Shown here: one piece after another, positions 41,425 through 49,800 of the stretch | How positions within the stretch are numbered: position 1 is the first letter of the stretch | Layout of the letters: every line of letters begins with the position of its first letter | Assembly (NCBI RefSeq): GCF_900753045.1 | Contig: NZ_CAADXO010000062.1 | Span: 1-60,527, forward strand | DNA length: 60,527 nucleotides | From: an uncultured Phascolarctobacterium sp. | GTDB lineage: Bacteria > Bacillota > Negativicutes > Acidaminococcales > Acidaminococcaceae | Direction of reading: 5' to 3' | Made by a program: the position numbers and the translations under genes | The notes under the pieces: model-generated | Databases searched by the model: none | What the model was told of the DNA's origin: nothing | What the model saw: only the letters and a program-made list of their open reading frames with translations

Positions 41425-42414
41425 TTATTTACTCCACTTGAGGACAATAGCTGCCCAGGTCAAACCTGCGCCAAAGCCGTCAAGAATAATGTTGTCGCCT
41501 TTTTTCAGTGCGCCGGCCTTTTGAGCCTCGCACAGAGCGATAGGAATAGATGCAGCGGAGGTATTGGCGTATTTATCTACGTTTACCCAAACCTTATCCA
41601 TCGGCATCTTCAGACGCTTAGCAGCGGAAGTGATGATACGGTAGTTAGCCTGATGCGGGAACAGCATATCCAGCTCTTCCGGCTTCATATTCGCCTTAGC
41701 AAGAGCACGCTTTGCAGTCTTGCCCATAATCTGAATAGCGAATTTGAATACTTCCTGACCGTTCATATGAATGGTGTGGTCTTTTGCAGCAACGGTTTCT
41801 TCACTTGCCGGATTACGGCTGCCGCCTGCCGGTTGCAGCAGGAACTTGCCGCCGTTGCCGTCGGCACCCATATCAATGCCTAATACACCATAGCCTTCTT
41901 CAACCTCGCCGACTACAGCAGCACCGGCGCCATCACCGAAGAGAACGCAGGTGTTACGATCGGTCCAGTTCATAATACGGCTCAGGGTTTCCGCACCGAT
42001 AATCAGAATCTTGTTATACAGACCGCTCTTAACCATCTGGCTTGCTACAGCCAAGCTGTAAACAAAACCGCTGCAGCCTGCAGCCAGGTCAAAGGCAGCT
42101 GCGTTTTTAGCACCCAGACGAGCCTGTACAAGGCACGCAGTAGACGGGAAAATGTAATCGCTGGAAGCAGTGCCTACGATAACGAGGTCCAGCTCTTCCG
42201 GAGCAACGCCGGCGTCCTTCAGTGCTTCTACAGCAGCATTGTACGCCAGATCGGAGGTTGCTTCTTCCGGAGCAGCAATGTGACGCTGCTTGATGCCGGT
42301 GCGCTCAGTAATCCATTCGTCACTGGTCTCAACAATTTTCTCCATGTCTGTATTAGTGATAATCTTCTCAGGAACATAATGTCCTAAACCTAAAATACCA
42401 ACAGCTCTTGTCAT
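41425..42414 (-). CDS. fabH: 3-oxoacyl-[ACP] synthase III
   Basis: 329-residue initiation condensing enzyme. The catalytic Cys lies in AAGCSGFVYSLA, His in PHQANYRI and Asn in KYANTSAASIPIAL. It condenses acetyl-CoA (or a branched starter) with malonyl-ACP to begin fatty acid synthesis. It begins 4 nt after the plsX stop codon. Confidence 0.96.
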   Translation of the reverse strand: MTRAVGILGLGHYVPEKIITNTDMEKIVETSDEWITERTGIKQRHIAAPEEATSDLAYNAAVEALKDAGVAPEELDLVIVGTASSDYIFPSTACLVQARLGAKNAAAFDLAAGCSGFVYSLAVASQMVKSGLYNKILIIGAETLSRIMNWTDRNTCVLFGDGAGAAVVGEVEEGYGVLGIDMGADGNGGKFLLQPAGGSRNPASEETVAAKDHTIHMNGQEVFKFAIQIMGKTAKRALAKANMKPEELDMLFPHQANYRIITSAAKRLKMPMDKVWVNVDKYANTSAASIPIALCEAQKAGALKKGDNIILDGFGAGLTWAAIVLKWSK

Positions 42415-42418
42415 TTAT

Positions 42419-43432
42419 CTAATTCCTCATTTCTTTTGATTCCGCAATCTTATCTTTGATGATACTTACAACATCCTGCTCGGCAAAGTCCATAGCTACA
42501 TGAATAGCATTGGTAATTGCCTTAGCCTTGGAGCTGCCGTGGCAGATAATAAAAGGCGCGCGGATGCCTAACAGCAAAGCTCCGCCGTATTCGGCAGGAT
42601 CAAGACGTTTCTTCAGGCCCTTCAGTGCAGGCTTGATTAAAAGTCCGCCCAGCTTTGCCAGAATGCCGCCGTTCATAATCGCTTCCTTGATAAGCGTCAT
42701 AATAGCCTTCGCCAGACCTTCACCGAACTTCAACACAACATTGCCGACGAAACCGTCGCAGACAACTACATCTACCGTGCCTTTGTTGATGTCACGTCCT
42801 TCAACATTGCCGATAAAGTTTATCGTCCGAGTATCCTTTAAAAGCGGGTAGGTTGCCAGTGCTTGTTCGTTACCCTTAGTTTCTTCTTCACCGATGTTCA
42901 AAAGTCCTACCTTCGGCTGAGAAATTTTTAAAATTTTTTCTGCGTACACCGTACCCATGATAGCACTCTGTACCATATGCTCAGGTTTGGCGTCTACCTT
43001 GGCGCCACTGTCAAGCACTACAGTAGTACCCTTCAGGCTGGGAATCGGCGTTGCAATAGCAGGTCTTTCCACGCCCCTGATGCGGCCTACGCAAAAAAGC
43101 GCTGAGGCAACGGCAGCACCGGTGCTGCCGGAGGAAACAAGGGCATCACATTCCTTGTTTCTCAGCAATCCTGCCGCAACTACGATAGAAGCGTCCTTTT
43201 TGGACTTAACCGCAATTGCAGGATGCTCGTCCATCGCAATTACCTCGCTGGCATGATGAATAGTAATCTTCGGATTTTTATCCGCACCATATTTTACCAA
43301 CAGCTCACGGATTACTTTTTCATCGCCAACCAAAACAGTTTCGCAGCCATACTCTTTAACAGCGTTGACTGCGCCTAAAACAAGCTCCTTGGGACCATAA
43401 TCGGTACCCATAACATCTACGGCGATTTTCAT
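42419..43432 (-). CDS. plsX: Phosphate acyltransferase PlsX
   Basis: 337-residue enzyme that makes acyl-phosphate from acyl-ACP, for phosphatidic acid synthesis. The MKIAVDVMGTDYGP start, the SSGSTGAAVASAL block and GGALLLGIRAPFIICHGSS end are typical. ATGA overlap with fapR shows tight translational coupling. Part of the classic fapR-plsX-fabD/H order. Confidence 0.96.
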   Translation of the reverse strand: MKIAVDVMGTDYGPKELVLGAVNAVKEYGCETVLVGDEKVIRELLVKYGADKNPKITIHHASEVIAMDEHPAIAVKSKKDASIVVAAGLLRNKECDALVSSGSTGAAVASALFCVGRIRGVERPAIATPIPSLKGTTVVLDSGAKVDAKPEHMVQSAIMGTVYAEKILKISQPKVGLLNIGEEETKGNEQALATYPLLKDTRTINFIGNVEGRDINKGTVDVVVCDGFVGNVVLKFGEGLAKAIMTLIKEAIMNGGILAKLGGLLIKPALKGLKKRLDPAEYGGALLLGIRAPFIICHGSSKAKAITNAIHVAMDFAEQDVVSIIKDKIAESKEMRN

Positions 43433-44016
43433 GCTTCCTGCTCCCCCTCATGCTTAGTTCTGTTATCCAAAGAAACAATAATGAACTTAGCGCGAAAAAC
43501 CTCTTCGTTATTGTTTTTCACGGAAACAAAAATATAATATTTATCCATGCGGCGGTGCGTAACCACTGCACGGGCTACAAGCACAGCTCCTGCATTGACA
43601 GGCAGCTTATACTTGACATTACCTACAGCAGTCAGTGCATATTCCGCATCTACAACTGCCAGAGCCAAAGTATTGGCCATGGCAAACATATAATAACCGC
43701 GTGCGATTCCGGTACGTTCAAGCACCATATCCGGTGTAATCTTCAACGTTGAGATGCCGATTTTGTTCAGCTCCAGATCCAGCAGCTCGCCCACGATATC
43801 TTTTTTATCAATGGCACGCAGCTTGGTCTGAGCTTCCTCTGCCATAGTACGAGTTCTGGCACGCAGCTCAGGAATTCCCAGAGCAACACGGTCCAGACGA
43901 ATTGTCTGTACGCTGACATCCAGCATTTTTGCCAGTTGCTCATCAGTGCTGAAGGGATTATCCCTAAGCAGCTTCTTCAAGCTTCTGTGACGTATTAATT
44001 TTTTAGAAGAAGTCAT
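43429..44016 (-). CDS. fapR: Fatty acid and phospholipid biosynthesis regulator FapR
   Basis: 195-residue repressor. An N-terminal helix-turn-helix (LLRDNPFSTDEQLAKMLDVSVQTIRLDR in outline) binds DNA; the C-terminal hot-dog fold domain (NVKYKLPVNAGAVLVARAVVT) senses malonyl-CoA. When malonyl-CoA is abundant it lets go of its operators and lipid genes are expressed. It is the first gene of this operon, with its own operator just upstream, so feedback is expected. GAGGT lies before the ATG. Confidence 0.95.
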   Translation of the reverse strand: MTSSKKLIRHRSLKKLLRDNPFSTDEQLAKMLDVSVQTIRLDRVALGIPELRARTRTMAEEAQTKLRAIDKKDIVGELLDLELNKIGISTLKITPDMVLERTGIARGYYMFAMANTLALAVVDAEYALTAVGNVKYKLPVNAGAVLVARAVVTHRRMDKYYIFVSVKNNNEEVFRAKFIIVSLDNRTKHEGEQEA

Positions 44017-44031
44017 TACCTCACCTGCTTT

Positions 44032-44048
44032 TTAGTACCAGCTCATAA
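44032..44048 (-). promoter_or_regulatory. FapR operator
   Basis: On the minus strand TTATGAGCTGGTACTAA, 16 nt before the fapR start codon. The right half, GGTACTAA, is a perfect FapR half-site; the left half is degenerate. It follows the promoter -10 by about 11 nt, so bound FapR would block RNA polymerase, as in Bacillus. Confidence 0.75.
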
Positions 44049-44059
44049 TATCTGTTTTT

Positions 44060-44088
44060 ATTATAAGAGCATCGCAGGTTTTTGGCAA
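44060..44088 (-). promoter_or_regulatory. Promoter of the fapR-fab operon
   Basis: TTGCCA, a 17-bp spacer, then TATAAT on the minus strand, with the FapR operator just downstream. It is the best sigma-A-like promoter that I see in the window. Confidence 0.75.
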
Positions 44089-44189
44089 GGGCTTTTTAGC
44101 AAAAAATTTGTGATATCCCTTACATTTCGCCAATTTCTTTAATTACATAATTAACTATCCGTGAAATCGGAGATTTTACCGTACCATGT

Positions 44190-44219
44190 AAAAAGCCTCC
44201 GGAAAAAATTCCGAAGGCC
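44190..44219 (-). terminator. Intrinsic terminator of yceD-rpmF
   Basis: GCCTTCGGAA against TTCCGGAGGC with G-U pairing; on the minus strand TTTTT follows. 17 nt past the rpmF stop. Confidence 0.9.
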
Positions 44220-44236
44220 TTATAAACAGCTTAAAA

Positions 44237-44416
44237 TTATTCAGCTTTAGCAATGACTTGTTTGCCATTGTAGTAACCGCATTCAGGGCAAACGCGATGC
44301 GGCATTTTCATTTCATGACATTGCGGGCATTCAACCATGCCAGGAACGCTCAGTTTCCAGTTAGCACGACGTCTGTCACGACGGGCTTTGGACATTTTTC
44401 TCTTAGGTACTGCCAT
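44237..44416 (-). CDS. rpmF: 50S ribosomal protein L32
   Basis: 59 residues: MAVPKRKMSKARRDRRRAN opens the protein and is followed by a zinc ribbon with CPQC and CPEC, as in cysteine-bearing (C+) L32 forms. It is a component of the large ribosomal subunit. GAGGTG lies before the ATG at 44416. The gene follows yceD in the typical yceD-rpmF order. Confidence 0.95.
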   Translation of the reverse strand: MAVPKRKMSKARRDRRRANWKLSVPGMVECPQCHEMKMPHRVCPECGYYNGKQVIAKAE

Positions 44417-44451
44417 TTCTCAATACACCTCCTCAGTGCTATGAAGTGAAT

Positions 44452-44955
44452 TTAATTTTTGATGAATTGCTTTAATGCCGCCAGCCTCGGATCTACAGTG
44501 GACCTGTCGCATCCGCAGTCACCATCATTAAGATCAGCGCCACAAACGGGACAAAGTCCCCGGCAGTCTGGCTTACACAGAGCCTGCATGGGCTCTGCAA
44601 GCAGCAGCCCTTCACGAAGCGGTTCCGTTATATCAATAACGTCCGAATCGTAGACAAAAGCATCATTTTCAATATGTTCAGCACTTGCCGGATAAAACTT
44701 CTCGACAACTTCTGCCCTGGCTACACCTGTAAAATCCTTCAGGCAACGGCCGCAGGTACGTTGTACCTTGGCAGTCATTACAGCCTGCAGTAATAATACA
44801 TCACCAGCATTGCTCATAGTGCCTTCCAAATTTACTGTACCGTCAATAACAAGCTCTTCAGGTGTTATTTCCAGTTCAGCAGGCGAAAGCTCATAAGCAA
44901 GAGTCTTTTCACCGACTAGTCTTTTCTTGATTTCTGCGACATTTATTTTAATCAT
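44452..44955 (-). CDS. DUF177 / YceD-family protein
   Basis: 167 residues. The conserved block CGRCLKDFTG near residue 80 and the C-terminal cysteine set (CKPDCRGLCPVCGADLN...CGC) are the YceD/DUF177 signature, usually encoded directly before rpmF. It has been linked to 23S rRNA or ribosome assembly; the biochemical role is not settled. The stop is 35 nt before the rpmF start. Confidence 0.9.
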   Translation of the reverse strand: MIKINVAEIKKRLVGEKTLAYELSPAELEITPEELVIDGTVNLEGTMSNAGDVLLLQAVMTAKVQRTCGRCLKDFTGVARAEVVEKFYPASAEHIENDAFVYDSDVIDITEPLREGLLLAEPMQALCKPDCRGLCPVCGADLNDGDCGCDRSTVDPRLAALKQFIKN

Positions 44956-45061
44956 ATTTCACCAATCGTTACAATTATAGCGGTATTACCGCTCTTTGTC
45001 AAGTAAAAATGCTTTGTACGGATAAAAACTGTTATCAGTTACTATAACCTCATGCAAATGC

Positions 45062-46270
45062 CTACAGCTTAATGATTCTGCGGCATATGTTATATGTATC
45101 GCGGGCAATAACCAGCTCCTCGTTTGTCGGGATAACAAAAATTTTTACACGCGCACGGCGCACGCTGATTTCGCGCTCCTTACCGCGCACCTGGTTGAGG
45201 TCCGGATCAATTCGCGTACCGAGATATTCCAGGCCGTTGCAGATTTTATCACGCATAAAGGGAGAATTCTCGCCCAAGCCTGCGGTAAAGACAATCGCAT
45301 CTACGCCGCCCATTGCCGCTACATAGCCACCGATATATTTTTTTACTTTGTAGGCAAAAACATCGATTGCCAGCTGACTGCGGTCATCACCGCGGTTGGC
45401 AGCACTTTCCAGATCACGGAAATCACTGGACAGGCCGCTGATACCCAGAATACCGCTGCGGCGGTTCAGGTAATCGTCTATCTGCTGCGCATTCATATTT
45501 TCCTTTTCCATCAGGAACGGAATAATTGCCGGGTCAATCTCGCCGCTGCGTGTGCCCATAATCAGGCCCTCAAGTGGTGTATAACCCATGCTTGTATCAA
45601 TGGATTTGCCGTATTTGATTGCCGCAATGCTGGCACCGTTGCCCAGATGGCAGCTGATGATACGCAAATCATTCATATGCTCCTGCATCAGCTCCGCAGC
45701 ACGCAGAGCCACATATTTATGCGAAGTGCCGTGGAAACCGTAACGGCGTACACCGTATTTTACATACATTTCATAAGGCAGACCGTAAAGATAAGCAACC
45801 TTCGGCATCGTCTGATGAAAGGCCGTATCAAAAACAGCCACCTGCGGTGTACCGCGCATAATTTCCATGCAGGCATTAATGCCGTACAGATTAGGCGGAT
45901 TATGCAGAGGCGCAATCTCACAGCAGGCCTCTATACCGCGCAGTACGTCACTGGTAATCAGTACGCTGTCGGTAAAGCGCTCGCCGCCGTGCACAACACG
46001 GTGACCTACGGCATCAATCTCGGACATATCCTTGATAACGCCGCATTCCTTGCTGGTCAGCGCCTTAATCGCCATACGGATACCAACCTTATGGTCAGGA
46101 ATTTCCTCTTTTAAATCAATTGTATATTTGCCTGCCGGCGTATGCTTCAGTGTGGAACCTTCCATACCGATGCGTTCAATCAGGCCTTTGGCCATGACAT
46201 GCTCGCCTTCCATGTTTATCAGCTGATATTTGATGGAGGAGCTGCCACAATTTACTACGAAAACAATCAC
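45062..46270 (-). CDS. ackA: Acetate kinase
   Basis: 402-residue ASKHA-fold kinase that converts acetyl phosphate and ADP to acetate and ATP. The start block VFVVNCGSSSIKYQL, the HRVVHGGERF motif, MGYTPLEGLIMGTRSG and TAGLGENSP near the end are all conserved. The start is a GTG at 46270 with GGGAGG upstream; a longer frame lacks a ribosome site. It gives ATP from fermentation. No pta gene is seen next to it. Confidence 0.95.
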   Translation of the reverse strand: MIVFVVNCGSSSIKYQLINMEGEHVMAKGLIERIGMEGSTLKHTPAGKYTIDLKEEIPDHKVGIRMAIKALTSKECGVIKDMSEIDAVGHRVVHGGERFTDSVLITSDVLRGIEACCEIAPLHNPPNLYGINACMEIMRGTPQVAVFDTAFHQTMPKVAYLYGLPYEMYVKYGVRRYGFHGTSHKYVALRAAELMQEHMNDLRIISCHLGNGASIAAIKYGKSIDTSMGYTPLEGLIMGTRSGEIDPAIIPFLMEKENMNAQQIDDYLNRRSGILGISGLSSDFRDLESAANRGDDRSQLAIDVFAYKVKKYIGGYVAAMGGVDAIVFTAGLGENSPFMRDKICNGLEYLGTRIDPDLNQVRGKEREISVRRARVKIFVIPTNEELVIARDTYNICRRIIKL

Positions 46271-46364
46271 AATAAGCCTCCCGGTCAACGCCAAAATTAA
46301 ATCGAGTCTTAAATACCAATACACTATTAGTATACACTATTCGCGGCCAATTGAACAGAAATAT

Positions 46365-46392
46365 TTTCTCAATTCACAGCCTATGTTATAAT
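46365..46392 (+). promoter_or_regulatory. Probable promoter of tmcAL
   Basis: TTCTCA, a 16-bp spacer, TATAAT, 35 bp before the tmcAL start, between the divergent ackA and tmcAL genes. Confidence 0.5.
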
Positions 46393-46426
46393 ATTCCCAG
46401 AGATAAAATCATGCGAGGTAAAAAAT

Positions 46427-47605
46427 ATGCAGGCCACTGGCATCATTGCCGAATATAATCCCTTTCACAACGGTCATCTATATCATATACAGGAAACAAA
46501 GCGCCTGACGCAGCAACCGGTCATTGTCGTCATGAGCGGAAGCTTTATGCAGCGCGGCGAGCCTGCCGTTTTAAGCAAATGGCAGCGCGCCTCCTTCGCG
46601 GTACAGGGCGGTGCCGATTTAGTGCTGGAGCTCCCCTGCGTCTTTACGCTGCGCAGTGCAGAATTCTTTGCCAAGGGCGCCGTACAGCTTTTTGCAGCCA
46701 CAGGCTGCGTTAACGCTCTTGCCTGCGGAACAGAAAATCCGCAAAGCGATTTTGAGGCGGCAGCAAACCTTGCCTGCAGCGCCGAGGCGCAGGAAAGGCT
46801 GCGCGAGCTGCTGCAAAGCGGCTTAAGCTATGCGCAGGCCTGGGAAAAAATTTTAGGAGCGCACACAGCCTTCCGCACTCCCAATGACATCCTGGCATTG
46901 GAATACACCAAAGCACTGCAGCAAATTGCCGCAGGCATCAGGCCGCTTTATCTGCAGCGCACGGATGAGGGCTACAACTCCACCGCTATCGGCAGCAGTA
47001 TAGCCAGCGCCAGCGCCATCCGCCGTGCAATAGCGGCCGGTAACGAAAGTTGGCAGCAGGCAGTCCCCGACTATACACACGCAGCTCTTGCTGCCGGAGG
47101 CTATGACGCCCAGCTTTTGTGGCAGCTGCTGAAATACCGTCTGCGCCTGCTCACGCCGCAGCAGCTGGCGGAGCGCTGCGAAGCCAGCGAAGGCCTCGAA
47201 AACCTGCTCAGCCGGGCTGCAGACTGCGCAGACCTGCAGGCAGCACTCGCGGCCTGCAGCAGCAAGCGCTACACTGCCAGCCGTATTCGCCGTCTGCTGC
47301 TGCAAATACTTTTGGACCGCCCTAAAGCAGTATGGCAGCAGCAAGCCCCAGCCTATCTGCGCGTGCTGGCCTTCAACGACACAGGACGCCAGCTGCTGCA
47401 CATGATGAAAGCAAGCGCTCGATTGCCAATCGTCAGCAAGCTTGGTAAAAACGCCCTGTACAACGACAGCGACGCCTACCGGACGCAGCTGTCAGCAGAA
47501 GTAAATGCTACCAATCTGTGGTCCCTGCTGCAGAAAGATGCAGCGCTCAACCGCAGCGGCAATGATTTTTATCAGTCACCGGTCTATGTCCGCAGCAAAA
47601 TATAA
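46427..47605 (+). CDS. tmcAL: tRNA(Met) cytidine acetate ligase
   Basis: 392-residue nucleotidyltransferase-fold enzyme (formerly YlbM). The HXGH motif lies in EYNPFHNGHLYHI, followed by MSGSFMQRGEPA. It uses ATP and acetate to make N4-acetylcytidine at the wobble base of elongator tRNA-Met. Being divergent from acetate kinase is a possible link through acetate supply, but that is inference. Base composition is somewhat GC-rich. Confidence 0.92.
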   Translation: MQATGIIAEYNPFHNGHLYHIQETKRLTQQPVIVVMSGSFMQRGEPAVLSKWQRASFAVQGGADLVLELPCVFTLRSAEFFAKGAVQLFAATGCVNALACGTENPQSDFEAAANLACSAEAQERLRELLQSGLSYAQAWEKILGAHTAFRTPNDILALEYTKALQQIAAGIRPLYLQRTDEGYNSTAIGSSIASASAIRRAIAAGNESWQQAVPDYTHAALAAGGYDAQLLWQLLKYRLRLLTPQQLAERCEASEGLENLLSRAADCADLQAALAACSSKRYTASRIRRLLLQILLDRPKAVWQQQAPAYLRVLAFNDTGRQLLHMMKASARLPIVSKLGKNALYNDSDAYRTQLSAEVNATNLWSLLQKDAALNRSGNDFYQSPVYVRSKI

Positions 47606-47642
47606 TATCAGACTATACCGGCGAAATCTGCTGTAAGGCAAC

Positions 47643-47694
47643 AAAAAAGCTGTAACGCAAGCGCATTTGCATGACGCTCATCGTTACAGCTTTT
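47643..47694. terminator. Bidirectional terminator
   Basis: AAAAGCTGTAACG against CGTTACAGCTTTT, with A-rich and T-rich flanks on both strands, between the convergent tmcAL and coiled-coil genes. Confidence 0.85.
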
Positions 47695-47703
47695 ATATTG
47701 CTC

Positions 47704-48303
47704 TTATTCTTCCTCGGGAACTTCCTGTACGGGAGCCTCCTCAGCAACTGCCGGAAGCTTAAGATTCTGCATCTCATTTTCTACGTTTACTTTGTTTTCT
47801 TCCAAGCCTTTTAAAGCACTGGACAGATTACCGCTCAAATAAGCCAGCATATCCTCTGCATATTGCAGGGAATCCTGCTTTACCTGCAAAGCATAGTTAT
47901 CAGCAGCAGTCTTGGTTTCCTCCTGATAGCGCAGTGCATTGGCTTTGATATCTTCCGCCGCAGCATTGGCCTGCTTAACAATTTCCTCCTGCTGTACCTT
48001 GGCATCAGCCTCAGCCTGGGCAACGCTGACAATACGCTCAGCTTCATCCTTGGCCTGCTGCACAATACGGTCAGCATCGGCATAAGCCTTATTGACAATA
48101 TTCTTCTGTTCTTCCAGTACCTGGTTAGCACTTTTGATTTCGCGTGGAATTGCTTCCTTAAGATCGTCGATAATATTCAGCAGATCATTTTCGTCAACCA
48201 TAATCTTATCTACCAGAGGAACACGTCTTGCCTCGGATATCAAATTAAGAAATTGCTCAAAAAGTCCATCAAGTGCTACGTTAGTTTTGTTGCGTTCAAT
48301 CAT
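47704..48303 (-). CDS. Coiled-coil protein (ATP synthase b-subunit-like / DivIVA-like)
   Basis: 199 residues. A short N-terminal segment is followed by a long charged alpha-helix (about residues 55-160) with regular heptads such as ADRIVQQAKDEAERIVSVAQAEADAKV, and an acidic/proline tail (EEAPVQEVPEEE). It is the kind of protein often labelled 'ATPase' or DivIVA-like near coaD in Negativicutes; the helix resembles a stalk rather than a catalytic domain. Function is unknown. It begins 20 nt after coaD. Confidence 0.7.
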   Translation of the reverse strand: MIERNKTNVALDGLFEQFLNLISEARRVPLVDKIMVDENDLLNIIDDLKEAIPREIKSANQVLEEQKNIVNKAYADADRIVQQAKDEAERIVSVAQAEADAKVQQEEIVKQANAAAEDIKANALRYQEETKTAADNYALQVKQDSLQYAEDMLAYLSGNLSSALKGLEENKVNVENEMQNLKLPAVAEEAPVQEVPEEE

Positions 48304-48323
48304 GATATCAACCCCTATAAAAT

Positions 48324-48815
48324 CTATTCAAACTTTTTGTAAACATGCTTGCGTACGCGTTCTTCAATACATTCAGGTACCAAATCCTTCAGTTGACCGC
48401 CAAAGGTTGCCAGCTCGCGCACACCGGAGGAGCTGACGAAGGAATATTTGGCATTGGTCATAATAAAAACCGTTTCCAGATCATTATCAATTTTTTTCAA
48501 AAGCAACGCTCTTTGGAATTCATATTCGAAATCGGTAAAAGCGCGCAAGCCTCTGACGATAAAAGGAGCCTCTTCCTTTTTGCAGAATTCATTCAGCAAG
48601 CCGGAAAAGCAGGTTACTCTTACATTGGGAATATGCTTAGTTGCTTCCTTAAGCATTTCCACACGCTCTTCCATGGAAAACATGGCCTTATCCTTACCGG
48701 GATTATGAAAAACGCTGATAATCAGCTCATCAAACATCGCACTTGCTCTTTCAAAAATATCAATATGACCCTTGGTAACAGGATCAAAGCTTCCTGGACA
48801 AACTGCTCTGCGCAT
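48324..48815 (-). CDS. coaD: Phosphopantetheine adenylyltransferase
   Basis: 163-residue enzyme that adds AMP to 4'-phosphopantetheine, the penultimate CoA step. The nucleotidyltransferase TKGH motif is in PGSFDPVTKGHIDI, and the second block is YSFVSSSGVREL. ATG 48815 with TTAGGAGGT is the right start; the longer frame to 48857 is unlikely. Confidence 0.96.
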   Translation of the reverse strand: MRRAVCPGSFDPVTKGHIDIFERASAMFDELIISVFHNPGKDKAMFSMEERVEMLKEATKHIPNVRVTCFSGLLNEFCKKEEAPFIVRGLRAFTDFEYEFQRALLLKKIDNDLETVFIMTNAKYSFVSSSGVRELATFGGQLKDLVPECIEERVRKHVYKKFE

Positions 48816-48935
48816 AGCCAGACCTCCTAATCTATCCTTAATCAAAAAAATGACCAAAGAAATTCCTATATTATATCTTGTCTTTTATTCGACATAAAAG
48901 GCGAGAATCCTTTTTATTCTCCAAAATACTATATA

Positions 48936-49493
48936 TTATAACATATTATAACAAATAAAATCCACTATTGTTTCACCGTAACGGCTGCTGCGTACCAGCT
49001 CACAGCCTGCCGGCAGCTCCGGCAGTGCGTTATGCGCGCTGCGTTCCACAACAAGATAGCCTCCCGGACGCAAAAACGACTTTCTGCCCAGAAGCGCAAT
49101 TATCTGCTCAATCCAGCCCTTATTGTACGGAGGGTCGCAAAAAGCAAAGTCAAACAGCTCCCCTGCTGCCGCCAGTCTTTCCGCAACTGCCGGAGCGCTT
49201 CCCTGCAGCACCCTGCAGTCAGCCTCAGCACGGCACTTGGCAATATTGCTACGCACCAGTCGCAGCGATTCCTTGCTCGCGTCAATAAATGTAACAGCTG
49301 CAGCACCACGACTCCAGCTTTCCAGCCCCAGGTTACCTGTACCAGCAAAAAGGTCCAGCACCTCAGCGCCGATAATCTTACTGCCTATAATATTAAAAAC
49401 GGATTCCTTAACCCTGTCCGCAGTCGGCCGTACATCGTATGTTTTCGGTACAGTCAGTTGCAGGCCGCGGGCCTTGCCGGTAATTATTCTCAT
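48936..49493 (-). CDS. rsmD: 16S rRNA (guanine966-N2)-methyltransferase
   Basis: 185-residue SAM methyltransferase. The opening MRIITGKARG, the cofactor loop DLFAGTGNLGLESWSRGA and the catalytic DPPY in FCDPPYNKG are visible. It is paired with coaD, as is common. ATG 49493 has AGAGGAG upstream; a longer frame reaches into a repeat element and is rejected. Confidence 0.94.
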   Translation of the reverse strand: MRIITGKARGLQLTVPKTYDVRPTADRVKESVFNIIGSKIIGAEVLDLFAGTGNLGLESWSRGAAAVTFIDASKESLRLVRSNIAKCRAEADCRVLQGSAPAVAERLAAAGELFDFAFCDPPYNKGWIEQIIALLGRKSFLRPGGYLVVERSAHNALPELPAGCELVRSSRYGETIVDFICYNML

Positions 49494-49561
49494 ATACTGC
49501 TCCTCTGTGTTATAATTGGATTGAGATGAAAGCAACTTTAGACAAAAAACGTCTGACACAT

Positions 49562-49730
49562 AGCCTCTCCTAGGGGATACAAGGTGAATTGCCCGCAGGG
49601 CAAGAGATAGCGCCCCGTGACGGGTGGCATCGCTTGCGATGACGGAGAGGGGGTTGTGAAACATAAGCATCAATAGTGCAATCCCCTCTCAGTCGCCTTA
49701 CAGGCGACAGCTCTCCCCAAGGAGAGCCTC
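49562..49730. repeat. Palindromic MITE-like intergenic element, copy 2
   Basis: About 169 bp. The ends are related inverted repeats: GCCTCTCCTAGGGGA at the left and TCCCCAAGGAGAGCC at the right. Inside are the hairpins TTGCCCGCAGGGCAA, CCCGTGACGGG, CATCGCTTGCGATG and GTCGCCTTACAGGCGAC, and GAGAGGGGGTTG pairs with CAATCCCCTCTC. It has no ORF. Copy 1 is at 18903-19050. It fills the gap between rsmD and the first DUF4127 gene. Confidence 0.8.
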
Positions 49731-49800
49731 TCTATTCATCCAAACTTATGAATCATACAACAACTACTCTTCTCTACATTTTCTTTCAAAGGACACCCTT

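Noticed and set aside
48936..49673. Longer rsmD start upstream of 49493
   Set aside because: The extension runs through the palindromic element at 49562-49730 and lacks a ribosome site; the MRIITGKARG opening with its own site is standard for RsmD.
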